Source: Inquilinus sp. KBS0705
GTDB taxonomy: Bacteria > Bacteroidota > Bacteroidia > Sphingobacteriales > Sphingobacteriaceae
Assembly: GCA_005938025.2 (NCBI GenBank)
Contig: VCCI02000001.1
Span: 1,674,001-1,738,000, forward strand
DNA: 64,000 nt
Reading direction: 5' to 3'
Under the pieces are notes generated by a model, which worked only from the letters and a program-made list of their open reading frames with translations, was not told the DNA's origin and searched no databases. Numbering within the stretch: the first letter of the stretch is position 1; the number at the start of each line of letters is the position of its first letter. Positions 53,850 through 61,946 of this stretch are shown piece by piece. Position numbers and translations under genes: made by a program.

Positions 53850-55293
53850 TTGCTTTTTTTGTTGGTTTAGCTATGGAATCTTTTAAAATATTCGTCTCCT
53901 CAAAATAGTAATTTACTGATTTTTTTTGATAAAAAGAAACATTTTTTTGTATCGATATCTTACAATTTTCAAATTGGGTGTTCACTAAACCCAGTGCCGA
54001 GTTGGTTACATGTATCGCCACGTCAAAATCTTCAAACTTCAAATTGTCTAAAACGATGTGTTTGCTGGCGCTGCCAATGGCCAGCGCCGGGCCATGGTAT
54101 GTGGTATCTCTTTTTAAGGTGATATTGCCTTTCACCTTTACATACAAACTATCCTGATCGATGTGCAGGGTATCGGTTAGCAGAATGGGTTGTTTAAATA
54201 CCGTGTCACTTAGTACCAACGTATCGCCCTTCATCTCGTCTATGGCATCCTGCAGTTTTACTTCCTGCTGGTTGCGCAGCTTTTGGGCGGTAGTATCGGC
54301 CGTTTGAGGGGTTGCCGTGCCTTTGTGGCTGCTCATATACAGCCAAACCGAGGTAGCCAAAAACACCAGGCATAGTATACCCAGTATAATGGTAAGGCCA
54401 TTAGTTTTATTTTGTGCCATAGGCGTAGTTTCTTCTTCTTTCGATTGTGATTTGCTTTCCCGGGGGGCCGTAGCCATAACGTTATCTTCCTGCGGCTTTT
54501 TCCTTGTTTCGGCAGTAGCGGGTACTGCTGCTATTGGCTTGGCGGGGTCCTTATCGTTTTTCACCAATACAGCGGTAACATTGTCCCTGCCGCCGTTGGC
54601 GTTTGCAGCATCTATCAGCGTGGTTGCCTTATCTTTTAGGGTACCCTCGCCTGTGATGATAGATAATATCTGGTTCTTATCAACCATATCCGTTAAACCA
54701 TCGCTGCATAGCAGCAGCATATCGCCGGGTAAAAACGGCGACTGTCCGGTTTCTATAAAACTTTCGTCGGTATCAATCTGGGTGGTAAAGCCAAGCGCCT
54801 TGTTTATCTCGTTACGCTTGGGGTGGTTCATGGCTGCGGTTTCGGTAATGCGGCCGCTATCTTCTAAAAAACCTACAAACGAGTGATCTTTGGATATTTT
54901 TACCAGCGAACCATCGCGCAGCAGGTACAGGCGGGTATCGCCCACATGGGCATAGTAAAACTGGTTGTTGGGTACATCAACCATAGCCATGGTGGCTACG
55001 CAGGCCATGCTTTCCAGTTCGCGGTCTTCCGCTTTTTTGTCGACTATATTTTTATTGGCGAGCTTAAACGTGTCTATCATCGCTTGTATAATGTCGCCGT
55101 TGATGTTTGCTAGCTGGGCGGCCACTACATCGCGGGCTATGGCAGCAGCCACTTCGCCGCCATTGTAGCCGCCTACCCCATCAATAACGGCGGCAAGCAC
55201 AAGGCCGTTACTTACCTTTTTTGCCAAAAAGGTATCCTCGTTATTATCCCGCACTTTACCGGGGTCGGTTACTCCGTAAAAGTTTTCAGCCAT
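53836..55293 (-). CDS. PP2C-family Ser/Thr phosphatase with extracytoplasmic C-terminal domain
   Basis: 485 residues from ATG 55293; a TTG further upstream is less likely. PP2C motifs are VRDNNED (14-20), DGVGG (38-42), VGDTRLY, CSDGLTD (196-202) and GGRDNVT (234-240), all needed for metal-dependent catalysis. A Lys/Glu-rich linker leads to a TM helix (about 299-320) and an external domain whose repeated hydrophobic strands (LVLSDTVF, ILLTDTLHI, KHIVLDNLKFEDFDVAIHV) resemble a beta-helix. This external tail is unusual for PstP/Stp1-type phosphatases. It is translationally overlapped with the RodA-PBP gene. Confidence 0.93.
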   Translation of the reverse strand: MAENFYGVTDPGKVRDNNEDTFLAKKVSNGLVLAAVIDGVGGYNGGEVAAAIARDVVAAQLANINGDIIQAMIDTFKLANKNIVDKKAEDRELESMACVATMAMVDVPNNQFYYAHVGDTRLYLLRDGSLVKISKDHSFVGFLEDSGRITETAAMNHPKRNEINKALGFTTQIDTDESFIETGQSPFLPGDMLLLCSDGLTDMVDKNQILSIITGEGTLKDKATTLIDAANANGGRDNVTAVLVKNDKDPAKPIAAVPATAETRKKPQEDNVMATAPRESKSQSKEEETTPMAQNKTNGLTIILGILCLVFLATSVWLYMSSHKGTATPQTADTTAQKLRNQQEVKLQDAIDEMKGDTLVLSDTVFKQPILLTDTLHIDQDSLYVKVKGNITLKRDTTYHGPALAIGSASKHIVLDNLKFEDFDVAIHVTNSALGLVNTQFENCKISIQKNVSFYQKKSVNYYFEETNILKDSIAKPTKKANGTR

Positions 55294-55384
55294 TGCGTTT
55301 ACCCGATCTTTTAATATCAATAAAATGGGTTACCAGCAGGCAAAACCCAACTACTAACAAGCCTATAGATAATATTTGCGACAT
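55286..55384 (-). CDS. Small membrane peptide (32 residues) between FHA-like and PP2C genes
   Basis: The ATG at 55384 lies 2 nt after the stop of the 317-residue gene and the TGA (55286-55288) overlaps the PP2C ATG by 8 nt. The peptide begins MSQILSIGLLVVGFCLLVTH, a single predicted membrane helix, and ends in a basic tail DIKRSGKRNG. No database identity is claimed. Its exact fit between two genes, the overlap at both ends of this operon, and the hydrophobic profile support a real coding sequence that gene finders would skip for length. Confidence 0.6.
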   Translation of the reverse strand: MSQILSIGLLVVGFCLLVTHFIDIKRSGKRNG

Positions 55385-55386
55385 AC

Positions 55387-56340
55387 CTATGATTTAAACA
55401 GGTTTAAACCAACAATACCATTTAACAACATGCGCGAGTTTACCGGCAGTTCTACCCATTTAGGCGAATGTATATCGCTTTGTTCAACAGGCATTTCGTT
55501 TAGGGTAGTTAGCTCGCCAAACGATGCCAGGTAAAACTTGCCATCGGCACTGTTGTACTTTATTTGCAAATGCGGCGAGTTCACCCACTCGGTAGGGATA
55601 GTAAATATGTTCGAGTCTTCTCTCGTTTCGTCACTGCCCGATATAACGATCTGCTCGTCCTTCATCAGGTATTCTATCTTTTTACCGGCATACTGCTTTT
55701 CGGGCACTATGGTTTCCAGTCGTGCAATGTTACCGTTGCCTCCTTTAGCTTCCTGCTCAGGTATACTCTCCAGCGTTTCTTCGTAAGGTATTTCAAAATA
55801 GCCTTCGCTGTAGTACGAAAAGCCTTTCAGTATATCCTGGTCAACATCAAAGGTTTGGGCAATACCTGTTTGGCGCGGTATAAAGGTTACGCGCAGATTT
55901 TCCTGCTTCTTCTGATCGGTATTGTCGGGCAGTAATTTGCCAATAAAACCCTTATCGCCACGGGCATAGTCGGGGTGCGATACCAGCCTAAACACCCATT
56001 TAGATCCTGATGGTTTTACCGTTTTACCTGTAGCCCTGTATTCTTTTAATATCTCATAAAACTTTTCTACCGTTTCGTGAACAATAAGGCCGAATATGCC
56101 CTGCTTGTTAGCAATAAATTCTTTGTAATCTTCGGCGTTGAAGCTGATGATGAATTCGTGATAGAACACTACCCTATCGGCAAACGAAAGCTCCTTTATA
56201 GATTCGCGAAACTTTTCGACGATGTAGCTATAAACTGTATCGGGTGTTAGCGCCATAGCTTTGGCCTTTTCACTACTCTCGTTAGTTAAAAACCAATCTT
56301 GTATGCCTATACGTTGCCAAAAGTTAGGTGTTGATGCCAT
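55387..56340 (-). CDS. FHA-like protein of the kinase operon
   Basis: 317 residues, predicted soluble. The N-terminal 100 residues (TPNFWQRIGIQDWFLTNESS, VYSYIVEKFRESIKELSFAD) are of unknown family and resemble FhaA-type adaptor N-termini only in position. The C-terminal 80 residues, with WVNSPHLQIKYNSADGKFYL and VELPVNSRMLLNGIVGLNLF, have the FHA strand order; the usual GR is GSDE and SRxH is SPH, so phosphothreonine binding may be lost. It ends 2 nt before the small membrane peptide. Confidence 0.8.
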   Translation of the reverse strand: MASTPNFWQRIGIQDWFLTNESSEKAKAMALTPDTVYSYIVEKFRESIKELSFADRVVFYHEFIISFNAEDYKEFIANKQGIFGLIVHETVEKFYEILKEYRATGKTVKPSGSKWVFRLVSHPDYARGDKGFIGKLLPDNTDQKKQENLRVTFIPRQTGIAQTFDVDQDILKGFSYYSEGYFEIPYEETLESIPEQEAKGGNGNIARLETIVPEKQYAGKKIEYLMKDEQIVISGSDETREDSNIFTIPTEWVNSPHLQIKYNSADGKFYLASFGELTTLNEMPVEQSDIHSPKWVELPVNSRMLLNGIVGLNLFKS

Positions 56341-56431
56341 TTATTTGTATTAAACTGCGTAAGGTATGTGATGTGAACACATAACTTATACAGATGTTTT
56401 TATCTGTTTATTTTGTCCTAAGCTTACGCCG

Positions 56432-57784
56432 TTAATTAGCCTTTGTTGTATCTGCTTGCGTGTCGGCGCTATCCGGTAATGGCTCGGGTATCAGTTTTTT
56501 AGCCGCGGCTATACTATCCCTTTTTATCTTAGCCGAGTCTACCGCCGGCTTTTCATTCTGCAAGCCTGCATCATACCTTGTAGGGGTATCGGCCACCGTC
56601 GTATCTTTTTTGTTTGCCAACGAGTCGGTTATAGCCGGCGCGCCTTTACCCTGGTTTTTAAAAAAGGTAGCATATACCGAAAAACCCATAAACAGCAATA
56701 TCATCACTATAAGCGTGTAATAATAAGGCTTAGACAGGCTCACCCGGCCTTCATCATTTACCTGCTCCGGTGTGGCTATCTCGGCTTGCTGATATTTTAA
56801 TAATTCGGCATGAAGGCGTTCGTTCTCGTTACGCAGGGCGGCTTTGCTTAGCCCTCCTTTTTGATCTAACGTTTCGGACCGTAAACTGCCGTTTAATACG
56901 GCATCATAAAGCTCAATACCGCTGTCAAACCTATGCTCGGGTTTTTTTTCTAAACATTTGGCTATAATTTGCAGCAACCAGGCAGGCACCTGCATTTCCA
57001 TCGCTTTCTTATCATCAGACCAGCTATCGGGCAACATGGCTTTACGGGCGGGCAGTACATCGGGCACCTCGGTTTCCATATGCGCTACCATTACGGCGTT
57101 GCGCCCTGCATCGCCTTTACCCTGTAATGGGAAAGGCACCTCGCCGGTTAATAATTCATATAATATAACGCCATAGCTATACACATCTGTTTGCAGCAGC
57201 ATTTTGCCTTCGTGCTGCTCGGGCGCCATAAACTCTATAGCGCCGGCATGGCGTATGCTTGTGCGGCGCTGCTCTTCGGTCATTATAGCCAGGCCAAAAT
57301 CAAGCAATACATAGTTGCCTGTATATTGGTTGTATTTTACGTTGTTGCTTTTAACATCGCCATGCTTTACCCCTACCTTATGGCAATGGGCAAGCGCGTT
57401 GGCCAATTGCTCGGCCAGGCGTATCACCTCCTTAATTTCGAATATTTTTACATGCGGCGGGTGCAGCAGGTCGCAAAGGTCGGGGCCTTCAATATACTCC
57501 ATCTCAATAAATGGGAACGATCCGCTTTCGGTAACACCCCAGCTAAATATTTTAACTACGTTGGGGCTTGGGTCTTCGTTTACCTTTTGCAATTTGGTTA
57601 CCTCGTTTTTAAAACTGCGGTAATTTTTATCTTCGTCGCTTTCGCTTTGTACCGGGGTAGGTATCAATTTTATGGCGCTGTATATAGGCCCCATGCGCCT
57701 GCCTTTATAAACTGATCCTTGTCCGCCGGTTTTTAATGCCCCCAGGTTTTCAAGGCCTTCGGTAATTGTAAATACTTTGCTCAT
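56432..57784 (-). CDS. Transmembrane Ser/Thr protein kinase B (non-RD type)
   Basis: 450 residues from ATG 57784, placed by identity with the N-terminus of kinase A; an in-frame extension to 57814 is rejected. TGGQGSVYKG, IKLI Lys, HGDVKSNN, DFG and APE motifs all match kinase A, including the HGD catalytic loop. A coiled coil (LRNENERLHAELLKYQQAEI), a TM helix (YYTLIVMILLFMGFSVYATF) and an acidic extracytoplasmic tail (PEPLPDSADTQADTTKAN) follow. The tail differs from the basic tail of kinase A. First gene of the operon. Confidence 0.95.
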   Translation of the reverse strand: MSKVFTITEGLENLGALKTGGQGSVYKGRRMGPIYSAIKLIPTPVQSESDEDKNYRSFKNEVTKLQKVNEDPSPNVVKIFSWGVTESGSFPFIEMEYIEGPDLCDLLHPPHVKIFEIKEVIRLAEQLANALAHCHKVGVKHGDVKSNNVKYNQYTGNYVLLDFGLAIMTEEQRRTSIRHAGAIEFMAPEQHEGKMLLQTDVYSYGVILYELLTGEVPFPLQGKGDAGRNAVMVAHMETEVPDVLPARKAMLPDSWSDDKKAMEMQVPAWLLQIIAKCLEKKPEHRFDSGIELYDAVLNGSLRSETLDQKGGLSKAALRNENERLHAELLKYQQAEIATPEQVNDEGRVSLSKPYYYTLIVMILLFMGFSVYATFFKNQGKGAPAITDSLANKKDTTVADTPTRYDAGLQNEKPAVDSAKIKRDSIAAAKKLIPEPLPDSADTQADTTKAN

Positions 57785-57929
57785 TAATTTTAAAAGGTCA
57801 AATTGCCAAAACAATACGTTGTAAGCCCGACAATATTGTACAGTGTTAAATTACATCAAAACCACAGTTTTGTTATATATTATTTTACACTTTATTAAAA
57901 ATAATTAATACTTGCCGCATAAATGCCGC

Positions 57930-58037
57930 TTAATAGAAGTTTAGGGTGATCTTATCGCGGCCCGGCAACACGTTAAACACAGCCAAATGGTTCTCCATTA
58001 TAAAAGCAACCGGCTTACCTTTTTGTATGATGTTTTT
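57930..58037 (-). pseudogene. Out-of-frame C-terminus of the deacetylase gene
   Basis: Reading one frame over from 58040 gives 36 more codons (VKNIIQKGKPVAFIMENHLA, then FNVLPGRDKITLNFY) to TAA at 57930-57932. This is a natural-looking continuation of the deacetylase C-terminus (LIQVPEG), so a single base seems missing near GGG at 58040-58042. Confidence 0.75.
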
Positions 58038-58954
58038 TACCCTTCGGGCACCTGTATTAAGGTTAATGGTAAAGGCTGATCCCAATTTTGCTGGTTACCG
58101 AGTGTATCGGTAAGCGATAATTTCCAGCTTTTTTTAGTTGTTATTACTGCCGTGAGGCGCGCGCTGTTGCGTTCTTTATGGTACTGCATTACATTTTTAA
58201 ACGGCGCTATCCATAGGTCGGCTTCCCTCTTCTTTAGCTCATCCAGGTGCTTTTTAAATACATCGGCCGGTGTAATTATCCATCCATCGGCTACGCCATG
58301 GTAGGTAACGCACAAATAACCGCCTGCGGCAATGGTCTCATCGGTATTTTTACCAAAATCAACAAAACTGGCCGAATCGGTTATCATCAGGCTGTTAATA
58401 TTGTAATAGTCGTCGTTGGTTTTAGCAAAATCGTAGGGGTTATACGCGTAAGGTTTGTTGCGTGTGACCCTGGCAGCTATAAAATACGGACTGACTGCCC
58501 TACGTATAGCACGGTCGCCTGCCGTATTCCCTCCGCCGTCGCCAAAGGGGTAAGCGTGCGTAATTACCTTTTGTGATGGGATATACTGGTTAAACAATTG
58601 ATTTGATTGCGCACATTCGTAAGCGATAGAATCTAAAGGCAAGCCTGTAAAATGCGGATGTGTTAGTGCATGGTTAGCTATTTCGTGCCCATCTAAAGCT
58701 GCTTTGCGTACCAGACCCCAACTGATGTGCTGGTCGTTGATGATCTTTACGGTCATAAAAAAAGTGCCTTTATAGCCATATTGGTTTAGCAAGGGTAATG
58801 CTACCAGGTACTGCCCCTTTATGCCATCATCAAAAGTTAATGATACGGCCGCCTTTTTATTATTTAACCAGGGCGCTATCGTATAATCAAGCTTTTGGGC
58901 AAAACAGCTTATAGTGATGATACAGGATAATATGCAGCAGGCAAGGGTTTTCAT
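58037..58954 (-). CDS. Polysaccharide deacetylase (NodB fold), 3' end frameshifted
   Basis: 305 residues before the premature TAA. Signal peptide MKTLACCILSCIITISCFA. The NodB domain has LTFDDGIKGQY (catalytic and metal Asp pair), NHALTHPH (metal His pair), AYPFGDGGGNT and VTYHGVADGW. Such enzymes act on chitin-like, peptidoglycan or other N-acetylated (or O-acetylated) glycans. It is last in the rhamnose operon, 11 nt after rhaB. Its last 36 codons are out of frame (see the feature at 57930). The catalytic domain is intact, so activity may survive. Confidence 0.88.
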   Translation of the reverse strand: MKTLACCILSCIITISCFAQKLDYTIAPWLNNKKAAVSLTFDDGIKGQYLVALPLLNQYGYKGTFFMTVKIINDQHISWGLVRKAALDGHEIANHALTHPHFTGLPLDSIAYECAQSNQLFNQYIPSQKVITHAYPFGDGGGNTAGDRAIRRAVSPYFIAARVTRNKPYAYNPYDFAKTNDDYYNINSLMITDSASFVDFGKNTDETIAAGGYLCVTYHGVADGWIITPADVFKKHLDELKKREADLWIAPFKNVMQYHKERNSARLTAVITTKKSWKLSLTDTLGNQQNWDQPLPLTLIQVPEG

Positions 58955-58965
58955 GGTGCTTTAAA

Positions 58966-60321
58966 TTATAATTTAACCAGGCGTTTTGAGGAGTAATATT
59001 TTAACTTGATGAGATCGTTAGGCAGGGATTGTTTGTTCCAGGTATCGTGTATAACCAAGGCCGCGCCAAGTGCCGATGCCTGCGCCATAGACGCCGCATA
59101 AACCTCAATACCCGGGAATGCCGCTGCCAGAAGATTCATAAATACTTTATTTTTGCTAAAGCCCCCATCAACAAATATCCTTTTTATACCCGTATCGGCT
59201 ATCACCAGCATTGAAGACTGGTATTGCTTTTTTACCAGGTGTTGTATCAAACCGTGATACGCCTGTTCGCCGCTTTTATATATAGCCAGATCGATAGACT
59301 CAAACTCCTTATCCTTGTCTATCTTGGGCAAGTTCTTCATCAACGAGGCATTGTATGCCATATTGCGGTAGGTAGCCGGCGACTGGCCAAACTGAACTGC
59401 AATTCTTTTGGCCTGCTGCTCGTGCTCGTAACCGGTAAACAGCCTCGATGCCTTTACCGACTTGCCGTTGTATTGTATATAATTTAAACAATCGGCAGCC
59501 AGATCGGCTGTGGTAAGCGGTTGCTGGTTAAATGGATTTAAGCTGATGCACCAGGTACCGGTAGACAGCAGCATAAAAGGTTCGTTAAAATTAACTAGGT
59601 AAGGCATCAGCGCTGCCGAACTATCGTGCATACCTATACCTGTGGCACAGCCCTTAATACCTTTTTGCGCTTTATAAACCTGGCTTACTGGCGTAATAAC
59701 CGGCAGCTTGGGTAGCACCCCTTCAGCCTTTACCCAATGGTGATAATCGTTTTTTGTAAAATCCCAAAGGTTGGTATGGCAGCCAATGCTGGTAATATCG
59801 GTTACCGCCTTGCCGGTTACAACGTAGCTTAAGTATTGCGGCAAATGCAGGGCGTATTTAATCCGGTTAAATTCATCCGGTTTTTCATATTTTAAACGAT
59901 ACAATTGCATGCCCGAATTAAGGCTATCCAATACCGGCGATGCCGTAGCGTGCGCAAATTCTAACTCGCCGCCGTAGGTATCATAAAATTGCTTTTGCAA
60001 CTGTGGCGGGTAAGGTTTAAGGTAATTATATAAAGGCGTTACAGGTTCGCCCTTTTCATCCACATAAACAAAGCTGGCCCCGTATGCCGAAAAATTGATG
60101 GCCTTTACCTCAAACTCATCCAAGGCCCCTACTTCGTGCAGGGCATCTAAAACCGCTAATTTTAGCGCGTCAACATTTTCGCAGGCAAAGCCGTCCTCAT
60201 CCGTTATTTCGGCAAAGCGCGCGGTGCGTTCAAACACAATGCGGTACTGCTCATCAAAAAGAAAAAGCTTTTTATTGGTTTTACCTGCATCAAAAATGGC
60301 AACTACCGGTTTTTTGCTCAT
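58966..60321 (-). CDS. rhaB: FGGY-family sugar kinase, probable L-rhamnulokinase
   Basis: 451 residues, FGGY fold: VAIFDAGKTNKKLFLFDEQY (ATP/phosphate loop), ILS-type STGTWCISLNPFN and, at the C-terminus, ADTGIKRIFVDGGFSKNKVF and SMAQASALGAALV. Position between rhaI and the deacetylase in an operon with rhaM and an aldolase-dehydrogenase supports rhamnulose as substrate over fuculose. Start ATG 60321 is 9 nt after the rhaI stop. Confidence 0.9.
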   Translation of the reverse strand: MSKKPVVAIFDAGKTNKKLFLFDEQYRIVFERTARFAEITDEDGFACENVDALKLAVLDALHEVGALDEFEVKAINFSAYGASFVYVDEKGEPVTPLYNYLKPYPPQLQKQFYDTYGGELEFAHATASPVLDSLNSGMQLYRLKYEKPDEFNRIKYALHLPQYLSYVVTGKAVTDITSIGCHTNLWDFTKNDYHHWVKAEGVLPKLPVITPVSQVYKAQKGIKGCATGIGMHDSSAALMPYLVNFNEPFMLLSTGTWCISLNPFNQQPLTTADLAADCLNYIQYNGKSVKASRLFTGYEHEQQAKRIAVQFGQSPATYRNMAYNASLMKNLPKIDKDKEFESIDLAIYKSGEQAYHGLIQHLVKKQYQSSMLVIADTGIKRIFVDGGFSKNKVFMNLLAAAFPGIEVYAASMAQASALGAALVIHDTWNKQSLPNDLIKLKYYSSKRLVKL

Positions 60322-60330
60322 CTGTTTATA

Positions 60331-61605
60331 TTAAAGCCCGGTAGCAACGGTTTTAAAGCCGCGTTCTTTTATCAGTCCCTGCCTTACGTTTAGTTGCCGG
60401 TAAGTGCCTATTGGGTCTATAGCCCCGCCCGACAACAAACTTGCCTGTGCAATAAGCGGGCGAACATCGGTACGGTAGGCTGCCTGTAAAATCTCCTGGG
60501 CAAGAGCCACATCGTTGTTTTGCTGCGCTGTAAGCAACGCTTTTTTATCAACCAATAAAGCCTGCGCGTAAGCTATTTTAATGGCTTGTACCGACTGTAA
60601 GAGGTCTTCAATGGGGTCTTTAACATTATGGCTGGCATCTATCATCCAGCCGATATCTGTAGCGTGGTTCATGCCACGAGCATCCATGCCTTCAACCAAT
60701 TCGTTAAATATTAAAAACAGCTGGTATGGGTTGATACTGCCCACAGTAAGGTCATCATCGCCGTATTTTGAGTCGTTAAAATGGAAACCGGCCAGCTTGC
60801 CTTCCATTAGTAGGATAGATACGATCTGCTCGATATTGGTGCCCTGCAAGTGGTGCCCCAGATCGACCAGTGTACTGGCTTTTGGGCCTAATTTACTGGC
60901 AAGCAGGTACGATTGCCCCCAGTCGCCTATAGTGGTGGAGTAAAAGTTAGGTTCGTATGGTTTGTACTCTATCCATATCTTCCAATCATCAGGCAGGGCG
61001 GCATACACCTGCTGCAAACTTTGCAAAGTATTTTGAAAAGCCTGCCTAAAGTTAAGCTGCCCTGGAAAGTTAGATCCATCGGACAACCAAACCGATAATG
61101 CCTTTGAGCCAAGCTCGACACCGTATTTTACTACTTGTATATTGTGCTCTACCGCTTGCTGCCTTACCGCTTTATCCACATGATGCAACGAGCCGAATTT
61201 ATAGCTATGCTGCTGCTCCTTTTGATCCTGAAAGGTATTGGAGTTCACCGCATCAAAATGCAGGCCCAGCTCGGTCGCCAGTGCCCTTATTGCCGGCGCA
61301 TTATCAGGTATATCCCATGGTATGTGCAGCGATATAGAATTGCTGGAACGGTTAAGCGCGTGGATAAGGCCTACATCTTCCAGCTTTTCCTCTAAACTGC
61401 GAGGTTCGCCGCCGCCGCTAAAGCGGCCAAAGCGGGTACCACCGGTACCTAAGGCCCAACTGGGTATAGCCACATTAAAAGCAGCGAGTTTTTTTAAAAC
61501 ACCGGTAATATCCTCAACATCTTCGGCCACGTACTCAAACTTGCGCTGATGAGCGGCTAATTGCTGCTGGTTAAGTTCTTCTATTTTATATTTATCTATC
61601 TGCAT
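60331..61605 (-). CDS. rhaI: L-rhamnose isomerase (RhaI type)
   Basis: 424 residues of the xylose-isomerase-like TIM-barrel group. Markers are VAIPSWALGTGGTRFGRFSG, DAVNSNTFQDQKEQQHSYKF, WIEYKPYEPNFYST, LVDLGHHLQGTNIEQIV and GFHFNDSKYGDDDLTVGSINPY with metal ligands Glu, Asp, His and Asp. Converts L-rhamnose to L-rhamnulose. This group replaces the enteric RhaA in many bacteria. 15 nt after the rhaM remnant. Confidence 0.92.
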   Translation of the reverse strand: MQIDKYKIEELNQQQLAAHQRKFEYVAEDVEDITGVLKKLAAFNVAIPSWALGTGGTRFGRFSGGGEPRSLEEKLEDVGLIHALNRSSNSISLHIPWDIPDNAPAIRALATELGLHFDAVNSNTFQDQKEQQHSYKFGSLHHVDKAVRQQAVEHNIQVVKYGVELGSKALSVWLSDGSNFPGQLNFRQAFQNTLQSLQQVYAALPDDWKIWIEYKPYEPNFYSTTIGDWGQSYLLASKLGPKASTLVDLGHHLQGTNIEQIVSILLMEGKLAGFHFNDSKYGDDDLTVGSINPYQLFLIFNELVEGMDARGMNHATDIGWMIDASHNVKDPIEDLLQSVQAIKIAYAQALLVDKKALLTAQQNNDVALAQEILQAAYRTDVRPLIAQASLLSGGAIDPIGTYRQLNVRQGLIKERGFKTVATGL

Positions 61606-61620
61606 AACTGATATAATTGG

Positions 61621-61934
61621 TCAGGGTAAATAAAAAACCTCTTTTAGCTGGGTGCTTAGCGGCGAGTTATCAGGGTTGGTTTCCATAATGTCGGCCATGT
61701 ATGCCCACCATTTTTGCATTATGGCTTGTGCGGCAAACTATCCAACCTATCGCGGTCTTCGGCTTTTAAAAAGCTAAACAAGGCGTTGGTATCTTCATCT
61801 AAAAATATCGAATACTCGCTAATGCCAGTGCTTTTTATTAGTGCCGATAACTCGGGCCATATCTCAGCATGCCGCTTTTTGTATTCGGCGGCATACCCCG
61901 GCAGTAACCTCATTTTAAATGCTACACGGTCCAT
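61621..61934 (-). pseudogene. rhaM: L-rhamnose mutarotase, frameshifted
   Basis: The first frame (61719-61934, 71 codons) starts MDRVAFKMRLLPGYAAEYKK with RHAEIWPEL and ISEYSIFLDE, the RhaM fold, then ends [12 protein letters not shown]. The next frame resumes [20 protein letters not shown] and ends [14 protein letters not shown] at TGA 61621-61623, the conserved RhaM C-terminus. The whole covers 314 nt; one more base gives exactly 104 codons plus stop, the normal RhaM length. The loss lies within about 61733-61740. RhaM interconverts alpha and beta L-rhamnose. Confidence 0.9.
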
Positions 61935-61946
61935 TAACGTTATTGT

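Noticed and set aside
58037..58060. Programmed -1 frameshift at the deacetylase end
   Set aside because: No X-XXY-YYZ slippery heptamer in the right phase and no downstream structure; a lost G explains the frame change better.
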